Source: DATLSM01 sp049585815 | Lineage (GTDB): Bacteria > Actinomycetota > Thermoleophilia > Solirubrobacterales > 70-9 | Assembly: GCA_049585815.1 (NCBI GenBank) | Contig: JBAVAR010000003.1 | Coordinates: 1 to 30,142, forward strand | Length of the DNA stretch: 30,142 nt | Direction of reading: 5' to 3' | Shown here: piece after piece, positions 16,161-24,844 of the stretch | How the letters are laid out: every line of letters starts with the position of its first letter | Numbering within the stretch: the stretch's first letter is position 1 | Notes under the pieces: model-generated | The model's database searches: none | What the model was told of the DNA's origin: nothing | Seen by the model: only the letters and a program-made list of their open reading frames with translations | Position numbers and translations under genes: made by a program

Positions 16161-16201
16161 GATTAGAAAGCCGTCGTTCTGGTCCGCTTAGCCGAGGGGG
16201 C
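16161..16201 (-). pseudogene. Decayed tRNA-Arg(TCT) 5' half
   Basis: On the minus strand this reads GCCCCC, a D-arm-like AAGCGGACCAGA, then CGACGGCTTTCTAATCG. It is a diverged copy of the 5' half of the intact tRNA-Arg(TCT) at 11468-11540, including the TTCTAA anticodon loop. Similarity ends at the anticodon stem; the T-arm and 3' acceptor are missing. The upstream flank is also related to that of the intact gene (see 16202-16330). Confidence 0.6.
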
Positions 16202-16214
16202 AGATAGTCAGAAT

Positions 16215-16330
16215 TCGGCTCTAGACAGCTGTTTCCTCGGACGCTTGATGCTCTCCGATTCGGCGTCGGAGAGTACATCGTTGCCGCTTATGCCCATCTG
16301 TGCCCAATCAATCGCTCCATCGAACGCTTT
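16215..16330 (-). pseudogene. Second integrase C-terminal tail remnant
   Basis: The minus-strand frame ...AFDGAIDWAQMGISGNDV continues to KRPRKQLSRAEF and a stop at 16215. AIDWAQMG matches ALDWAAMG in the tail of the integrase remnant at 11608-11818, and the DNA after it (CTAGAGCCGAATTC) matches CTAGAGCCGAAATC upstream of the intact tRNA-Arg. So the pair 'integrase tail + tRNA-Arg 5' half' occurs twice in the window. Only about 40 residues remain. Confidence 0.5.
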
Positions 16331-16428
16331 TCGCGGTGAGGCCGACGACAGCTGATCAGCCCAGGCTTTCGGTTTGTTGGCGAGGTCTCAGTTGGCCCTG
16401 CTCACGCCACCTCTGCGCCTGGTGCGCC

Positions 16429-17412
16429 TCAGCGGTTGACCGGCGACATGTCGGCGTACCGGTCGCCTGCGGCAGCACCCTGGGGCGCTGCGCTTGCGAT
16501 CCTGCCCAACTCCACCTCACTCAGCGTGATCTCCGCTGCGTCGACGTTCTCTGCCAGATAGTGAAGACGCTTAGTGCCGGGGATCGCAACGATGTCATCG
16601 CCCTGGGCCAGCACCCAGGCTAGGGCGAGCTGTCCGGGCCTCACCCCCTTCTCCGCCGCGACCTCCTCGACCCGCGCCAGCAGCTCAAGATTGCGGTCGA
16701 AGTTCTCTCGCTGAAAGCGGGGACTGTGGCGGCGAAAGTCGTCCTTTGCTAAATCGTCGAGGGAGCGGAAGCGACCGGTGAGGAAGCCGCGACCAAGCGG
16801 GCTGTAGGCGACGAAGCCGATCCCCAGCTCTCGCACGGTGGGCAGAATCTCGTCCTCTGGATCGCGGCTCCAGAGCGAATACTCGGTCTGCAGCGCCGTG
16901 ATCGGGTGGGTCGCGTGGGCTCGGCGGATCGTCTCCGGTGCCGCCTCAGAAAGCCCGAGATGGGCCACCTTCCCCTGCTCGACCAACTCGGCCATCGTAC
17001 CGACCGTCTCCTCAATCGGGACATCCGGATCGACCCGGTGTTGGTAGTAGAGGTCGATCCGCTCGACGCCGAGGCGCCGCAGGGAATCCTCACAGCACTT
17101 CCTCACGTAGTCGGCATCGCCACGGATCCCGAGCCGTTCGCCCTCCGGGCCGCGGACGTGGCCGAACTTTGTCGCCAACACAACCTCATCGCGCCGGCCA
17201 GCAATCGCTTCCCCCACCAGGATCTCATTGGTGAACGGCCCATACATATCTGCGGTGTCCAGAAAATCGACTCCGAGATCGAGGGCGCGCCCGATCACCT
17301 CCTTGGCCTCGCCCTCATCAGAGGAGCCATAGAACTCCGACATCCCCATGCAACCAAGACCCTCGGTGGAAACCTCAAGCCCCTCACTTCCCAGCTTCCT
17401 CTTCTTCATCAT
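16429..17412 (-). CDS. Aldo/keto reductase
   Basis: This 327-residue NADPH-dependent oxidoreductase has a (beta/alpha)8 fold. The catalytic tetrad is complete: Asp52 and Tyr57 (FLDTADMYG), Lys82 (LATKFG) and His125 (YYQHRVD). The cofactor-binding elements SEAAPETIRRA, YSPLGRGFLTG and AIPGTKRLHYLAEN are typical of the YhdN/AKR11-13 type group. The start is one of two adjacent ATGs, with GGGAGGAGG just upstream. The gene lies 68 bp after the GT-C-like gene on the same strand and may be the last gene of that operon. The substrate is unknown; related enzymes reduce aldehydes and methylglyoxal. Confidence 0.93.
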   Translation of the reverse strand: MMKKRKLGSEGLEVSTEGLGCMGMSEFYGSSDEGEAKEVIGRALDLGVDFLDTADMYGPFTNEILVGEAIAGRRDEVVLATKFGHVRGPEGERLGIRGDADYVRKCCEDSLRRLGVERIDLYYQHRVDPDVPIEETVGTMAELVEQGKVAHLGLSEAAPETIRRAHATHPITALQTEYSLWSRDPEDEILPTVRELGIGFVAYSPLGRGFLTGRFRSLDDLAKDDFRRHSPRFQRENFDRNLELLARVEEVAAEKGVRPGQLALAWVLAQGDDIVAIPGTKRLHYLAENVDAAEITLSEVELGRIASAAPQGAAAGDRYADMSPVNR

Positions 17413-17480
17413 GGCCTCCTCCCTACCCGGGATCTCTGATCTCAGTCACCGAGGGAAGAACGCATCCGCGCGATCTCAGC

Positions 17481-19661
17481 TCAGGACCTGGTGCCAAGTT
17501 TGGCGCAACCGGCCGGGTCGAGCGGACCGTCGACCTTGAAGACATAATCGGGCTCGGGGGTCGCGTGGGTCTCGGCGATGATCAGTTTCAGCGCCGGATC
17601 GGTTTTGACCCAAGCGTAGATCGGATACCAGTACGGAGAGGTCCTTGAATCCTCGGTGTATTTGCTCAGCACCAGGAAGTCATAGTGGCCGGCATTGACG
17701 CGACGGCGAAACTCGGGGCAGCTGGTGGCAAGTCGGTAAGCGCCGTTGGGCCCGGGCGCGCCGATGTACTGCACGTAGTTGGACAGGTCGGCGCCGTAAT
17801 AACCGTATTGGCCAAAGAAGATCTCGCCCGAGCCAGCGATACCGATCCGCTTGTCGTGCTGGCGCCGGGCGAAAGTGTAGGCGCGCTTAGGACCGCCACC
17901 ACCGAGGAAGAGGCTCGGGTCTGTGTAGGCGTGGTCGACGTACTGGACCTCCTCTCCGCGCCCAAGGGCCACGGCTAGGAGCAGGATTGCCGCAGCCGCT
18001 GCTGCGGCGGCGGCCCAACTCATCCTCCCCTGGCCGCGCAGCAGCCCAAGGGCCGCCGGCGCCCAGACCAGCGCGAGGACGAGGAAAACCGTGCCGAGGA
18101 TGTAGGACAGGTGCACGTGCGGGGAGGCCACGACCGTGACTGCGAAGACCAGCGTGAGGCCGATCAGAGTCCGCCAGGCGCGGCTGTCGGGTGCGCGCAA
18201 GGGCCGGGCGAGCGGCAGCAGCACCAGGGCCAAGACCAAGCCTGGAGTCAGGTAGCGGGTGTTGGTGAAGAACCCGGTCGGTGAACCCTCCTGGCCGGCG
18301 GCGGTCAGCGGCGTGAAGACGTAGACGATCGCGGTCAGCAGGGCGGCGACGGCCAGCACCCGCAGGATGGTGTTGCGGGAGCGGAACGCAACGTAGACCA
18401 CGGCGGCGAAGGCCCCGATCAGGATCAGCGGGAAGAGGGGGCCGAAAGCGTTATCGAGCTGGGGTAGGAACCACTTGCGGTAGACGGTCGCGTCGAAGAG
18501 GTAGTGAGAGACGGCGAAGCGCGGCCGCGGGTCCAGTGGCATCTGTTCAGGGCGTGGCAGGTGCAGGGGGCCCCAGCCGATCTGGGGGATCGGGTTGCCA
18601 CCGCTCTTCAGTGCCGCCCGCACGTACCAGTAGGCGCCAACCACAAACATCGGCAGCCCCATCACCCAGGCGGTGGTGAAGCGCCGCCCCTTGCCGCTGA
18701 AGAGGACGACGCCGACGGCGATCGCTGCAACCGGAATCAGGAAGGTGAGCTTCACCGAAGCTGCCAGTCCTGCCGCAATCCCGGCGAGCACCAGCGGCCC
18801 CTTGTCGAGGAGGGGCGCGTCGCGCTCGGGCGTGTCGAGCACCGCCGATCCGGCAGCGGGAGCTCGGCGCTGGTGGCCGTTGATCAAAAATGCAGCAAAG
18901 GCGATTAGGAAGGCAAGCCCCATGATGTCGTTGCGCCCCTCGCCAGGCTGAAGCGCAATCAGCACGCCCGAATCAAGGACCAGAGCCGAAGCCGCCAGCG
19001 TCGCCGGTCCCACCTTGTAGGGGCGCCCAACGCACCAGGCGCCCAGCAGGGCGACCGCCAGCCAGCCGAGATTGATCAGTGGTGAGAGCCAGTCGTTGTG
19101 CATGAGCAGGATCCCGGCCGCATTGATCAGTTCCGAGCTCTGCGGGTAGAACCAGGCGACGAGCCTGAGGGGATCCGTGTAGAGGAGATGGACCGTGGAG
19201 TGTTCCTGGGCCATCCGCGCCGCGAAGGGCATGTGGTACCAGGTCGTGTCACCCCCGAACATCCCCTGTTCGAGGCTGAGCAGCGCCGGGACAGTCCACT
19301 CGGCTACGGTGACGGTGGCGACGCCGACCGCGATCCAGAGGGCCGCGCGCCGGGCTTTCGGCGCCTCAATCGCCGTTATGTCGTGCGGCGCCCTGCGCCA
19401 GCCGATCAGCGCAGCGAGCAGCCCGACCGCGATGCAGACCACCACTATCCAACCCAGCCGCAAGACGCTGAGTGTGCCCAGCAGCTCCAGGGAAACGATC
19501 AATAGGGCGACGGCGATCGTGATGTCGGCAAGGCGCGCGAGCGCGCCGGTGAATTCCGGCACGATCCAGCGCCGCAGCCAGTAGCCGCCGAGGCCAAGCG
19601 CTGCGAAGATGCCGATCACGGCGACGCAGCCGCCGATGTAGGAGCCGAGGGAGGGGTTCAC
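17481..19661 (-). CDS. Large polytopic membrane protein, GT-C glycosyltransferase-like
   Basis: This 726-residue protein has about twelve hydrophobic helices followed by a soluble C-terminal part of about 140 residues. An early loop reads GGDTTWYHMPFAARMAQE, placing an Asp/His-containing segment after the first helices, as in GT-C enzymes that use lipid-linked sugars. Later loops include PGEGRNDIMGLAF. The C-terminal domain contains RIGIAGSGEIFFGQYGYYGA and KYTEDSRTSPYWYP and probably faces outside. This supports a role in cell-envelope glycan transfer, but no catalytic residue can be proved and the donor is unknown. It follows msrA by 36 bp on the same strand. Confidence 0.72.
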   Translation of the reverse strand: MNPSLGSYIGGCVAVIGIFAALGLGGYWLRRWIVPEFTGALARLADITIAVALLIVSLELLGTLSVLRLGWIVVVCIAVGLLAALIGWRRAPHDITAIEAPKARRAALWIAVGVATVTVAEWTVPALLSLEQGMFGGDTTWYHMPFAARMAQEHSTVHLLYTDPLRLVAWFYPQSSELINAAGILLMHNDWLSPLINLGWLAVALLGAWCVGRPYKVGPATLAASALVLDSGVLIALQPGEGRNDIMGLAFLIAFAAFLINGHQRRAPAAGSAVLDTPERDAPLLDKGPLVLAGIAAGLAASVKLTFLIPVAAIAVGVVLFSGKGRRFTTAWVMGLPMFVVGAYWYVRAALKSGGNPIPQIGWGPLHLPRPEQMPLDPRPRFAVSHYLFDATVYRKWFLPQLDNAFGPLFPLILIGAFAAVVYVAFRSRNTILRVLAVAALLTAIVYVFTPLTAAGQEGSPTGFFTNTRYLTPGLVLALVLLPLARPLRAPDSRAWRTLIGLTLVFAVTVVASPHVHLSYILGTVFLVLALVWAPAALGLLRGQGRMSWAAAAAAAAAILLLAVALGRGEEVQYVDHAYTDPSLFLGGGGPKRAYTFARRQHDKRIGIAGSGEIFFGQYGYYGADLSNYVQYIGAPGPNGAYRLATSCPEFRRRVNAGHYDFLVLSKYTEDSRTSPYWYPIYAWVKTDPALKLIIAETHATPEPDYVFKVDGPLDPAGCAKLGTRS

Positions 19662-19697
19662 CGGCGCGGGATGCTATTCGGCGCGCCGGTGACCGAG

Positions 19698-20267
19698 CTA
19701 GGAGGTCGCCGCCGGGATGCGGCAGGAGACGCCGGTGCCGGCAAGGCCGCAATAGCCGTTGGGAACCTTGTGCAGGTATTGCTGGTGGTAATCCTCGGCG
19801 TAGTAGAAGGGGCCAGCGGGCTCGATCTCGGTGGTGATCGACGCGTGGCCGGCGGCGCGAAGCGCCTCATCGTAGTTTTGCCGCGCGGCTTCCGCCATCG
19901 CCTTCTGGGAGTCGTTGACGAAGTAGATTCCGGAGCGGTACTGGGTGCCGATGTCGTTGCCTTGGCGCATCCCCTGCGTCGGGTCATGCTCCTCGAAGAA
20001 GAGCTTGAGCAGGTCGGCGTAGGAGATCCTCTTTGGGTCAAAGGCGACCATTACGGTCTCGGCGTGGCCGGTGCGGCCAGTGCAGACCTGCTCATAGGTC
20101 GGATTTGGGCTGCTCCCGTTCATGTAGCCGACCGCCGTGGTGTAGACGCCGTCGAGTTCCCAGAACAGGCGCTCGGCTCCCCAGAAGCAGCCGAGCGCGA
20201 AGTAGGCCGTCTCGATCCCCTCGGGAAAGGGTGGCTCCATGGGGGAATCAAGTACTGCGTGGCGCAT
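19698..20267 (-). CDS. msrA: Peptide-methionine (S)-S-oxide reductase MsrA
   Basis: This 189-residue enzyme reduces the S-epimer of methionine sulfoxide in proteins and free Met, repairing oxidative damage with thioredoxin. The active-site motif GCFWGAE carries Cys27. Conserved blocks GYMNG, PTYEQVCTGRTGHAE, FDPKRISY, FFEEHDPTQ, GNDIGTQYRSGIYF and YYAEDYHQQYL are all present. The end, GYCGLAGTGVSC, supplies the resolving cysteines. The ATG at 20267 is chosen over a TTG two codons upstream. It sits 45 bp after the DUF6812-like gene and 36 bp before the GT-C-like gene. Confidence 0.95.
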   Translation of the reverse strand: MRHAVLDSPMEPPFPEGIETAYFALGCFWGAERLFWELDGVYTTAVGYMNGSSPNPTYEQVCTGRTGHAETVMVAFDPKRISYADLLKLFFEEHDPTQGMRQGNDIGTQYRSGIYFVNDSQKAMAEAARQNYDEALRAAGHASITTEIEPAGPFYYAEDYHQQYLHKVPNGYCGLAGTGVSCRIPAATS

Positions 20268-20312
20268 CCCCAACAGCCTAGCGCCGAGCCGAAATCGGCC
20301 GCAATGCAGGTC

Positions 20313-20564
20313 CTAGATCGTGAAGGCGACCCGGATGTGGGCTTTACCGACGACAATGAACTGCCGCTCGGTCACTTTGCCCGTCTCAAGCGAGGTGATT
20401 TCCACATTGGTCAGGGGCACGAAAGCGAGGTCGCCGCGGTTGAGGGCGTCCGAAAAGCGGCTCTGATAGCCCTCGGGCGGCAGGGTCACGTCTCCGACGA
20501 TCAACTGCCGATCTGTTTCAAACACCGCTCGCTCGATCCGATGGGCGATCCGTTCCCCTTCCAT
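20313..20564 (-). CDS. DUF6812-like small protein
   Basis: This 83-residue protein starts MEGERIAHRIERAVFETDRQ and contains VGDVTLPPEGYQSRFSDALN with FVPLTNVEI and VVGKAHIRVA. The arrangement 'hxIxGxhxLPxxGYxSRhSDhLN...FhxLTxhxh' is how I recall DUF6812 proteins. It probably forms a small beta-barrel; its function is unknown. ATG 20564 is preferred to a start seven codons upstream, because family similarity begins there. It is likely the first gene of an operon with msrA. Confidence 0.7.
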   Translation of the reverse strand: MEGERIAHRIERAVFETDRQLIVGDVTLPPEGYQSRFSDALNRGDLAFVPLTNVEITSLETGKVTERQFIVVGKAHIRVAFTI

Positions 20565-20648
20565 ATCGTGCCTATTAGAGCGCATTCGGTCGGACGGACG
20601 CAGCCTGACGAAGTGTCCAAGGCGGGACCTTTAAATCATCGCAATCGA

Positions 20649-20723
20649 TCGGGGCGGCTGGATTTGAACCAGCGATCTCCTGCCCCCAAAGCAGGCGCGA
20701 TGACCAGGCTTCGCTACGCCCCG
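20649..20723 (-). tRNA. tRNA-Pro(TGG)
   Basis: The minus-strand cloverleaf has acceptor CGGGGCG/CGCCCCG with A73. The anticodon arm CCTGC-TTTGGGG-GCAGG has anticodon TGG (20686-20688), and the T-arm is CTGG-TTCAAAT-CCAG. No CCA is encoded. G37 after the anticodon is normal for proline tRNAs. Confidence 0.95.
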
Positions 20724-20783
20724 AGGAGCTCAGTCTAAGCCGACACCCATGGTGGCGTTCGCCAATCGTTAGCTTTCGGGGTG

Positions 20784-22082
20784 ATGGCAGACGTGCACCC
20801 TTTCAAGGCCCTGCGTTATGACCTCGACGTGGTCGGCTCCCTCCAGGACGTCGCCTCGCCGCCATACGACGTGATCGACGCCGCGGAGCGCGCAGCGTTG
20901 TTGGCGCGTTCCCAATACAACGCGGTCGCGATCGACCTACCCAGGCCCTACGGGACAAGCGGCCCGCAGGAAATCGGCGGGGATCCATACCGGGACGCGG
21001 CGGAAAAGATTCAGGCCTGGCGCAAAGCGGGCGCCTTGGTCGAGGACCCCGAGCCGGCGATCTGGGCGCTTACCCAGGACTACACGGCGCCAGACGGCTC
21101 CACCCACACCCGCCATGGGCTCCTCGTCCGGGTCCGGGTGGAGGACTACGGCGCCGGAAAGGTGCGCCCCCACGAGCGCACCCTGCCTGGCCCCAAGCTC
21201 GACCGGCTCGAACTGACCCGGGCCACCGGCCTCAACATCTCCCCCATCTTCTCGCTCAGCACCGAGGACGCCTGGCCGCTCGTCGAGCCCGCGATCCAGG
21301 GCGAGCCCTGGGGAGAGATCACGGACGAGAACGGCACCGTCAACCGCGTCTGGCGGATCGGCGATCCGGCCATCCATGCCGCCGTGAGGGAGCGCCTCGC
21401 TGGCGCCGAGCTGCTGATCGCCGACGGTCACCATCGCTATGAGACCGCCCGCGCCTATCGCGACGAGGTCGGCGGGGAGGGGCCGCACGCCTACACCCTG
21501 ATGGCGTTGACGGGCCTCGAGGATCCAGGGCTTACCGTCTACCCGACCCACCGTCTCCTCTCCGGCTTTGCCGCCGACGCCGAGCGCCAGCAGCGTCTCG
21601 GCGCCGGCCTGCGCGAGCTCTTCGACGCGACCGAGGTCGACCTCGCCGAGCTCGACCCCGCCGGCGAGGAGGGCGTCGGCGTCTTTGGTCTCTATGACAC
21701 CTTCCACCAGCGAGGCTTCCGCCTGCACCTGAAGGGCACCGCTGAGCTGGACCGCCTGCTCGAGGGCAAGCCGGAGCCCTATCGCCGCCTCGACGCGGCG
21801 ATCCTGGAGACGGTGGTGCTGAAGGCGCTGGTGGGGATGACCGAGGAGGACATTGCTGCCAAGCGCGGCATCGGCTACGCCAAGAGCGTGCAGGATTCGC
21901 TGGCCCTGCTCGAGGACGGGACCTACGATGTCGCATTTTTCCTGCGGCCGATCCCGGTCGACCAGATCCGTGCGGTCGCCGAAACCGAGGAGAACATGCC
22001 ACCCAAGTCCACCTATTTCTTCCCCAAGGTGATGACGGGACTTGTCTTTAATCCGGTCGGCACACCTCGCCCGCGGTCATAG
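20784..22082 (+). CDS. DUF1015 family protein
   Basis: This product of about 432 residues carries DUF1015 landmarks: an N-terminal HPFKALRYD followed by ASPPYDVID, the central KVRPHERTLPGPKLDRLEL, then SPIFSLS, and the signature ADGHHRYETARAYRDE. Some archaeal members (SerK) are ADP-dependent free-serine kinases, and the bacterial branch is poorly studied, so a small-molecule kinase is possible but not shown. ATG 20784 follows an in-frame GTG at 20781. The next gene starts 9 bp after its stop, indicating an operon with the cobalamin adenosyltransferase, SDR and Nudix genes. Confidence 0.88.
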   Translation: MADVHPFKALRYDLDVVGSLQDVASPPYDVIDAAERAALLARSQYNAVAIDLPRPYGTSGPQEIGGDPYRDAAEKIQAWRKAGALVEDPEPAIWALTQDYTAPDGSTHTRHGLLVRVRVEDYGAGKVRPHERTLPGPKLDRLELTRATGLNISPIFSLSTEDAWPLVEPAIQGEPWGEITDENGTVNRVWRIGDPAIHAAVRERLAGAELLIADGHHRYETARAYRDEVGGEGPHAYTLMALTGLEDPGLTVYPTHRLLSGFAADAERQQRLGAGLRELFDATEVDLAELDPAGEEGVGVFGLYDTFHQRGFRLHLKGTAELDRLLEGKPEPYRRLDAAILETVVLKALVGMTEEDIAAKRGIGYAKSVQDSLALLEDGTYDVAFFLRPIPVDQIRAVAETEENMPPKSTYFFPKVMTGLVFNPVGTPRPRS

Positions 22083-22091
22083 GATCGGGTC

Positions 22092-22658
22092 GTGGTCAAG
22101 ATTTACACGAGAAAAGGTGATGACGGGACCACCTCCCTTTGGTATGGAGGCCGGGTACCAAAGCACCACCGCCGCACCACTGCCTATGGCTCACTCGATG
22201 AGGCCTGCTCGGAGCTGGGAGTCGCCCGTGCCCTCTGCGGCCCGGACGAGGCCGCCCTGGCCAATGACATCCTCCGCCTCCAGAACGACATCTTCGTCGT
22301 CGGCGCGGAGCTGGCGACGGCGCCGGAGGCGGCCGATCGGCTCGAGGACGCGATCAGCCGGACGACCGAGGGAATGGTCACCACGATCGAGGAGCGCATC
22401 GACCACTACATGTCACAGGTCAAGCTCCCTCCCCAGTTCGTGATCCCGGGCGGCAACCAACTCTCTGCTCAGCTGGACGTCGCGCGCACCGCGATCCGCC
22501 GCGCCGAGCGCGCGATAGCCGCCCTCGGCGATTCTGGCGAGCTCGCGAGCCAGACCGTGATTCACCTCGTCAACCGCGCCTCTGATCTCGCCTACGCGAT
22601 GGCTCGCTTCGCCGATGTCGATGATCCGGCGCTGTTCGAGGGTCGGCACGGAGCCTAG
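22092..22658 (+). CDS. ATP:cob(I)alamin adenosyltransferase, PduO type
   Basis: This 188-residue enzyme makes adenosylcobalamin from cob(I)alamin and ATP. The N-terminal ATP-binding motif TRKGDDGTTSLWYGGRVPK is clear, followed by YGSLDEACSELGVAR. FVIPGGNQLSAQLDVARTAI with RRAER (the core Arg/Glu site of the family) and VIHLVNRASDLAYAMAR complete the helical bundle. The usual LNRLSD is VNRASD here. The GTG start at 22092 lies 9 bp after the DUF1015 stop. It supplies cofactor to B12-dependent enzymes that are not in this window. Confidence 0.93.
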   Translation: MVKIYTRKGDDGTTSLWYGGRVPKHHRRTTAYGSLDEACSELGVARALCGPDEAALANDILRLQNDIFVVGAELATAPEAADRLEDAISRTTEGMVTTIEERIDHYMSQVKLPPQFVIPGGNQLSAQLDVARTAIRRAERAIAALGDSGELASQTVIHLVNRASDLAYAMARFADVDDPALFEGRHGA

Positions 22659-22668
22659 CGGGCGGGCA

Positions 22669-23481
22669 GTGGACTTCGGTCTGAGCGGGCGCGCATGTGC
22701 CGTGACCGGCGCCGGTCGCGGCATCGGCCGGGAGACGGCACGGCTGCTCTGCGCGGAGGGGGCGAACGTGCTGCTCATCGCGCGCGATGAGGTGCGGCTG
22801 AAGGAGGCGGCAGAAGAGGCGGGAGCCGCCGGCTATGAGGCAGGTGGTTGCGCCGCCCACCTCTCCCTCGATGTCACCAGCGAGGACGCGGGCAAGCGGA
22901 TGTTGGCCCTCGCGACCGAGCGCTTCGGGGCCCTCGACGTGCTGGTAAACAACGCTGGCGCCGCACGATGGCGGGACCTCGATGAGGTCCCCGACGAGGA
23001 CTGGCGCGCCCAGTATGAGCTGAACGTGATGGCACCGCTGCGGGCGATGCGGGCTGCGATCCCGCCGATGACCGAGCGCGGTTGGGGCCGCGTGGTCAAT
23101 GTCTGCTCGACCGCCGGCAAGCGCCCCTCGGCGGCGATGGCCGAGTACTCGGTGGCGAAGGCCGCCGAGCTCTCGCTCTCTCGACTCTTCGCCGACCGCT
23201 ACGCCGATAAGGGCGTTCTCGTCAATGCGATCTGCCCCGGCCCGGTTGCCTCGGAGATGTGGATGGAGCCGGGCGGCCTACTCGACCAGTCCCAGAGGAT
23301 GTCCGGCGCGGCGAACCGCAGCGAGGCGCTGGAGGAGGCCGGCTCAAAGCGCCCGATCGGGCGCCTGGCGGCGGTCGGTGAGGTGGCGGCCGCGATCGTC
23401 TTCCTTTGCTCCGAGCGCGCCTCCTACGTCAGCGGCGCCGCCTGGTCGGTGGACGGAGGCACGGTCGGGGTGATCATCTGA
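22669..23481 (+). CDS. Short-chain dehydrogenase/reductase
   Basis: This classical SDR of about 270 residues has the cofactor motif TGAGRGIG, NNAG at the adenine pocket wall, and catalytic Ser in VCSTAGKRP and Tyr/Lys in YSVAK. It also has PGPVASEMW after the active site and SYVSGAAWSVDGG at the end, as in FabG-like proteins. An Arg in LLIARDE after beta-2 favours NADP(H). GTG 22669 gives the normal N-terminus; an ATG at 22615 would overlap the previous gene. Its substrate is unknown. Confidence 0.9.
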   Translation: MDFGLSGRACAVTGAGRGIGRETARLLCAEGANVLLIARDEVRLKEAAEEAGAAGYEAGGCAAHLSLDVTSEDAGKRMLALATERFGALDVLVNNAGAARWRDLDEVPDEDWRAQYELNVMAPLRAMRAAIPPMTERGWGRVVNVCSTAGKRPSAAMAEYSVAKAAELSLSRLFADRYADKGVLVNAICPGPVASEMWMEPGGLLDQSQRMSGAANRSEALEEAGSKRPIGRLAAVGEVAAAIVFLCSERASYVSGAAWSVDGGTVGVII

Positions 23482-23537
23482 GTCCGGCCTTCCCTGGAGG
23501 GTCGATCGGGGCAGGGGCAGAGCGGAGCGAGGCAGCG

Positions 23538-24065
23538 GTGCTGCTGCCGCTGTTTGGCTGGCCCGAGGAGCCCGGGCTGGTCTTCACCGAGCGGCGGGCT
23601 GACCTGCGTCGGCACGCCGGTGAGATCTCGTTCCCCGGGGGGCGCAGGGACGAATCTGACGACGACCTCACCGCCACCGCGCTGCGCGAGGCCCAGGAGG
23701 AGATTGGGCTCGATCCCTCCCTGGTGGAGATCGGTGCCGCACTGCCGCCAACCGAGACCTTCGTCACCGGATACCGCATCCACCCATTCGTCGGGCGGAT
23801 CCCCCACCCAAGCCTGCTGGAGCTGGAACCCAACCCCAGCGAGGTCGAGACCCTCCTCTTCTTCTCACTGAAGGCACTCAGCGAGGGCTACGCGATCCGC
23901 CGCCTGATCCGCCGCGGAGTCCCGATTCACACCCCGACATACATCTTGGGTGAGCACCTCATCTGGGGCGCGACCGCCCGCATCCTCGGCGACTTCCTCG
24001 CTCAGACGTCCTTCTCTACTGGAACCCCCACGAGATTTCCCCACTCGGTCCAGGACCCGTCGTAA
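23538..24065 (+). CDS. Nudix hydrolase, CoA pyrophosphatase type
   Basis: The protein has the CoA-Nudix (UPF0035) block FTERRADLRRHAGEISFPGG directly before the Nudix box, which ends TALREAQEEIGL with the metal-binding REXXEE glutamates. These enzymes cut CoA and its derivatives to phosphopantetheine and 3',5'-ADP. The start is unsure: GTG 23538 begins right at the domain (LLPLFGW), while a TTG at 23406 would overlap the SDR gene by 76 bp. The 3' end overlaps the convergent rhodanese gene by 64 bp, and the last 20 residues (FSTGTPTRFPHSVQDPS) look like an extension beyond the fold. Confidence 0.85.
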   Translation: MLLPLFGWPEEPGLVFTERRADLRRHAGEISFPGGRRDESDDDLTATALREAQEEIGLDPSLVEIGAALPPTETFVTGYRIHPFVGRIPHPSLLELEPNPSEVETLLFFSLKALSEGYAIRRLIRRGVPIHTPTYILGEHLIWGATARILGDFLAQTSFSTGTPTRFPHSVQDPS

Positions 24066-24844
24066 TTCTTGACGTCATCCTGGCCGAGCAGCTCGTGCAG
24101 AACGAACCATGTGTGAGCGGATCGCTCACCGATCCGGCAGTAGGCGATGATCGGAGAGCCGTCCTCGATCACGCCTTTTGAGCTGTAGAGCTCGCGCAGC
24201 TCGTCGGCCGATTTGAAGGTGCCGTCCTCGTTTACCGCCTGCGCCCAGGGCACCGAGGCGGCACCCGGGATATGACCGGCCCGCTGGGCACCCTCCTGCT
24301 CATAGCCGGCCATCGCGATCAGCTCTCCTGAGTACTCCTGGGGGCTGCGCACATCGACCAGGTTTGTAGAGGAAGTCAGCGCGGCTGTCACCTCGTCGCG
24401 GAAGGCACGAATCGAGCTGTCGCCCGGCTCCGCGGCAAAGGTCTCCGCCGGATAGGCGGGCACCTCGGTCTTTGTCTCCCGACCCTCGGAGATCCATTTC
24501 TCACGCGGTCCGTTGACCAGCTTCACCCTGTCGTGGCCGTAGTAGCGAAAGTACCAGTAGGTGTAGGCGGCGAACCAGTTGTTGCGGTCGCCGTAGAGGA
24601 CGATTGTGTGGTCGTTGGAGATACCGCGGCTACCCATCAGCGCCCCGAATGCCTCGGGTCCGAGAAAGTCGCGCTTGACCTGATCCTGGAGATCAGCCTT
24701 CCAGTCGAAGCCAATGGCGCCGGGAATGTGGCCCTCGGCGTAGAGGGCCGGGTTCTCGTCGACCTCGACGATGCGGATCGAGTCATCGTCGAGGTGCTCG
24801 GCGACCCAATCGGTCTCGACTAGGACATCCTTTGCGTAGCTCAT
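24002..24844 (-). CDS. Thiosulfate sulfurtransferase, two-domain rhodanese
   Basis: This protein of about 280 residues has two rhodanese domains. The N-terminal one is inactive-like (VEVDENPALYAEGHIPGAIG). The C-terminal one has NLVDVRSPQEYSGE and the active loop CRIGERS with Cys236. The loop pattern CRxGxRS is typical of actinobacterial thiosulfate sulfurtransferases, which move sulfane sulfur to cyanide or other thiols. ATG 24844 is chosen because CGGAGG stands 6-7 nt before it; a TTG lies two codons upstream. Its 3' end overlaps the Nudix gene. Confidence 0.93.
   Translation of the reverse strand: MSYAKDVLVETDWVAEHLDDDSIRIVEVDENPALYAEGHIPGAIGFDWKADLQDQVKRDFLGPEAFGALMGSRGISNDHTIVLYGDRNNWFAAYTYWYFRYYGHDRVKLVNGPREKWISEGRETKTEVPAYPAETFAAEPGDSSIRAFRDEVTAALTSSTNLVDVRSPQEYSGELIAMAGYEQEGAQRAGHIPGAASVPWAQAVNEDGTFKSADELRELYSSKGVIEDGSPIIAYCRIGERSAHTWFVLHELLGQDDVKNYDGSWTEWGNLVGVPVEKDV

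Noticed and set aside
18504..18908. 134-residue frame inside the GT-C gene
   Set aside because: Opposite-strand shadow of a long membrane-protein gene; composition and lack of motifs do not support a real product.
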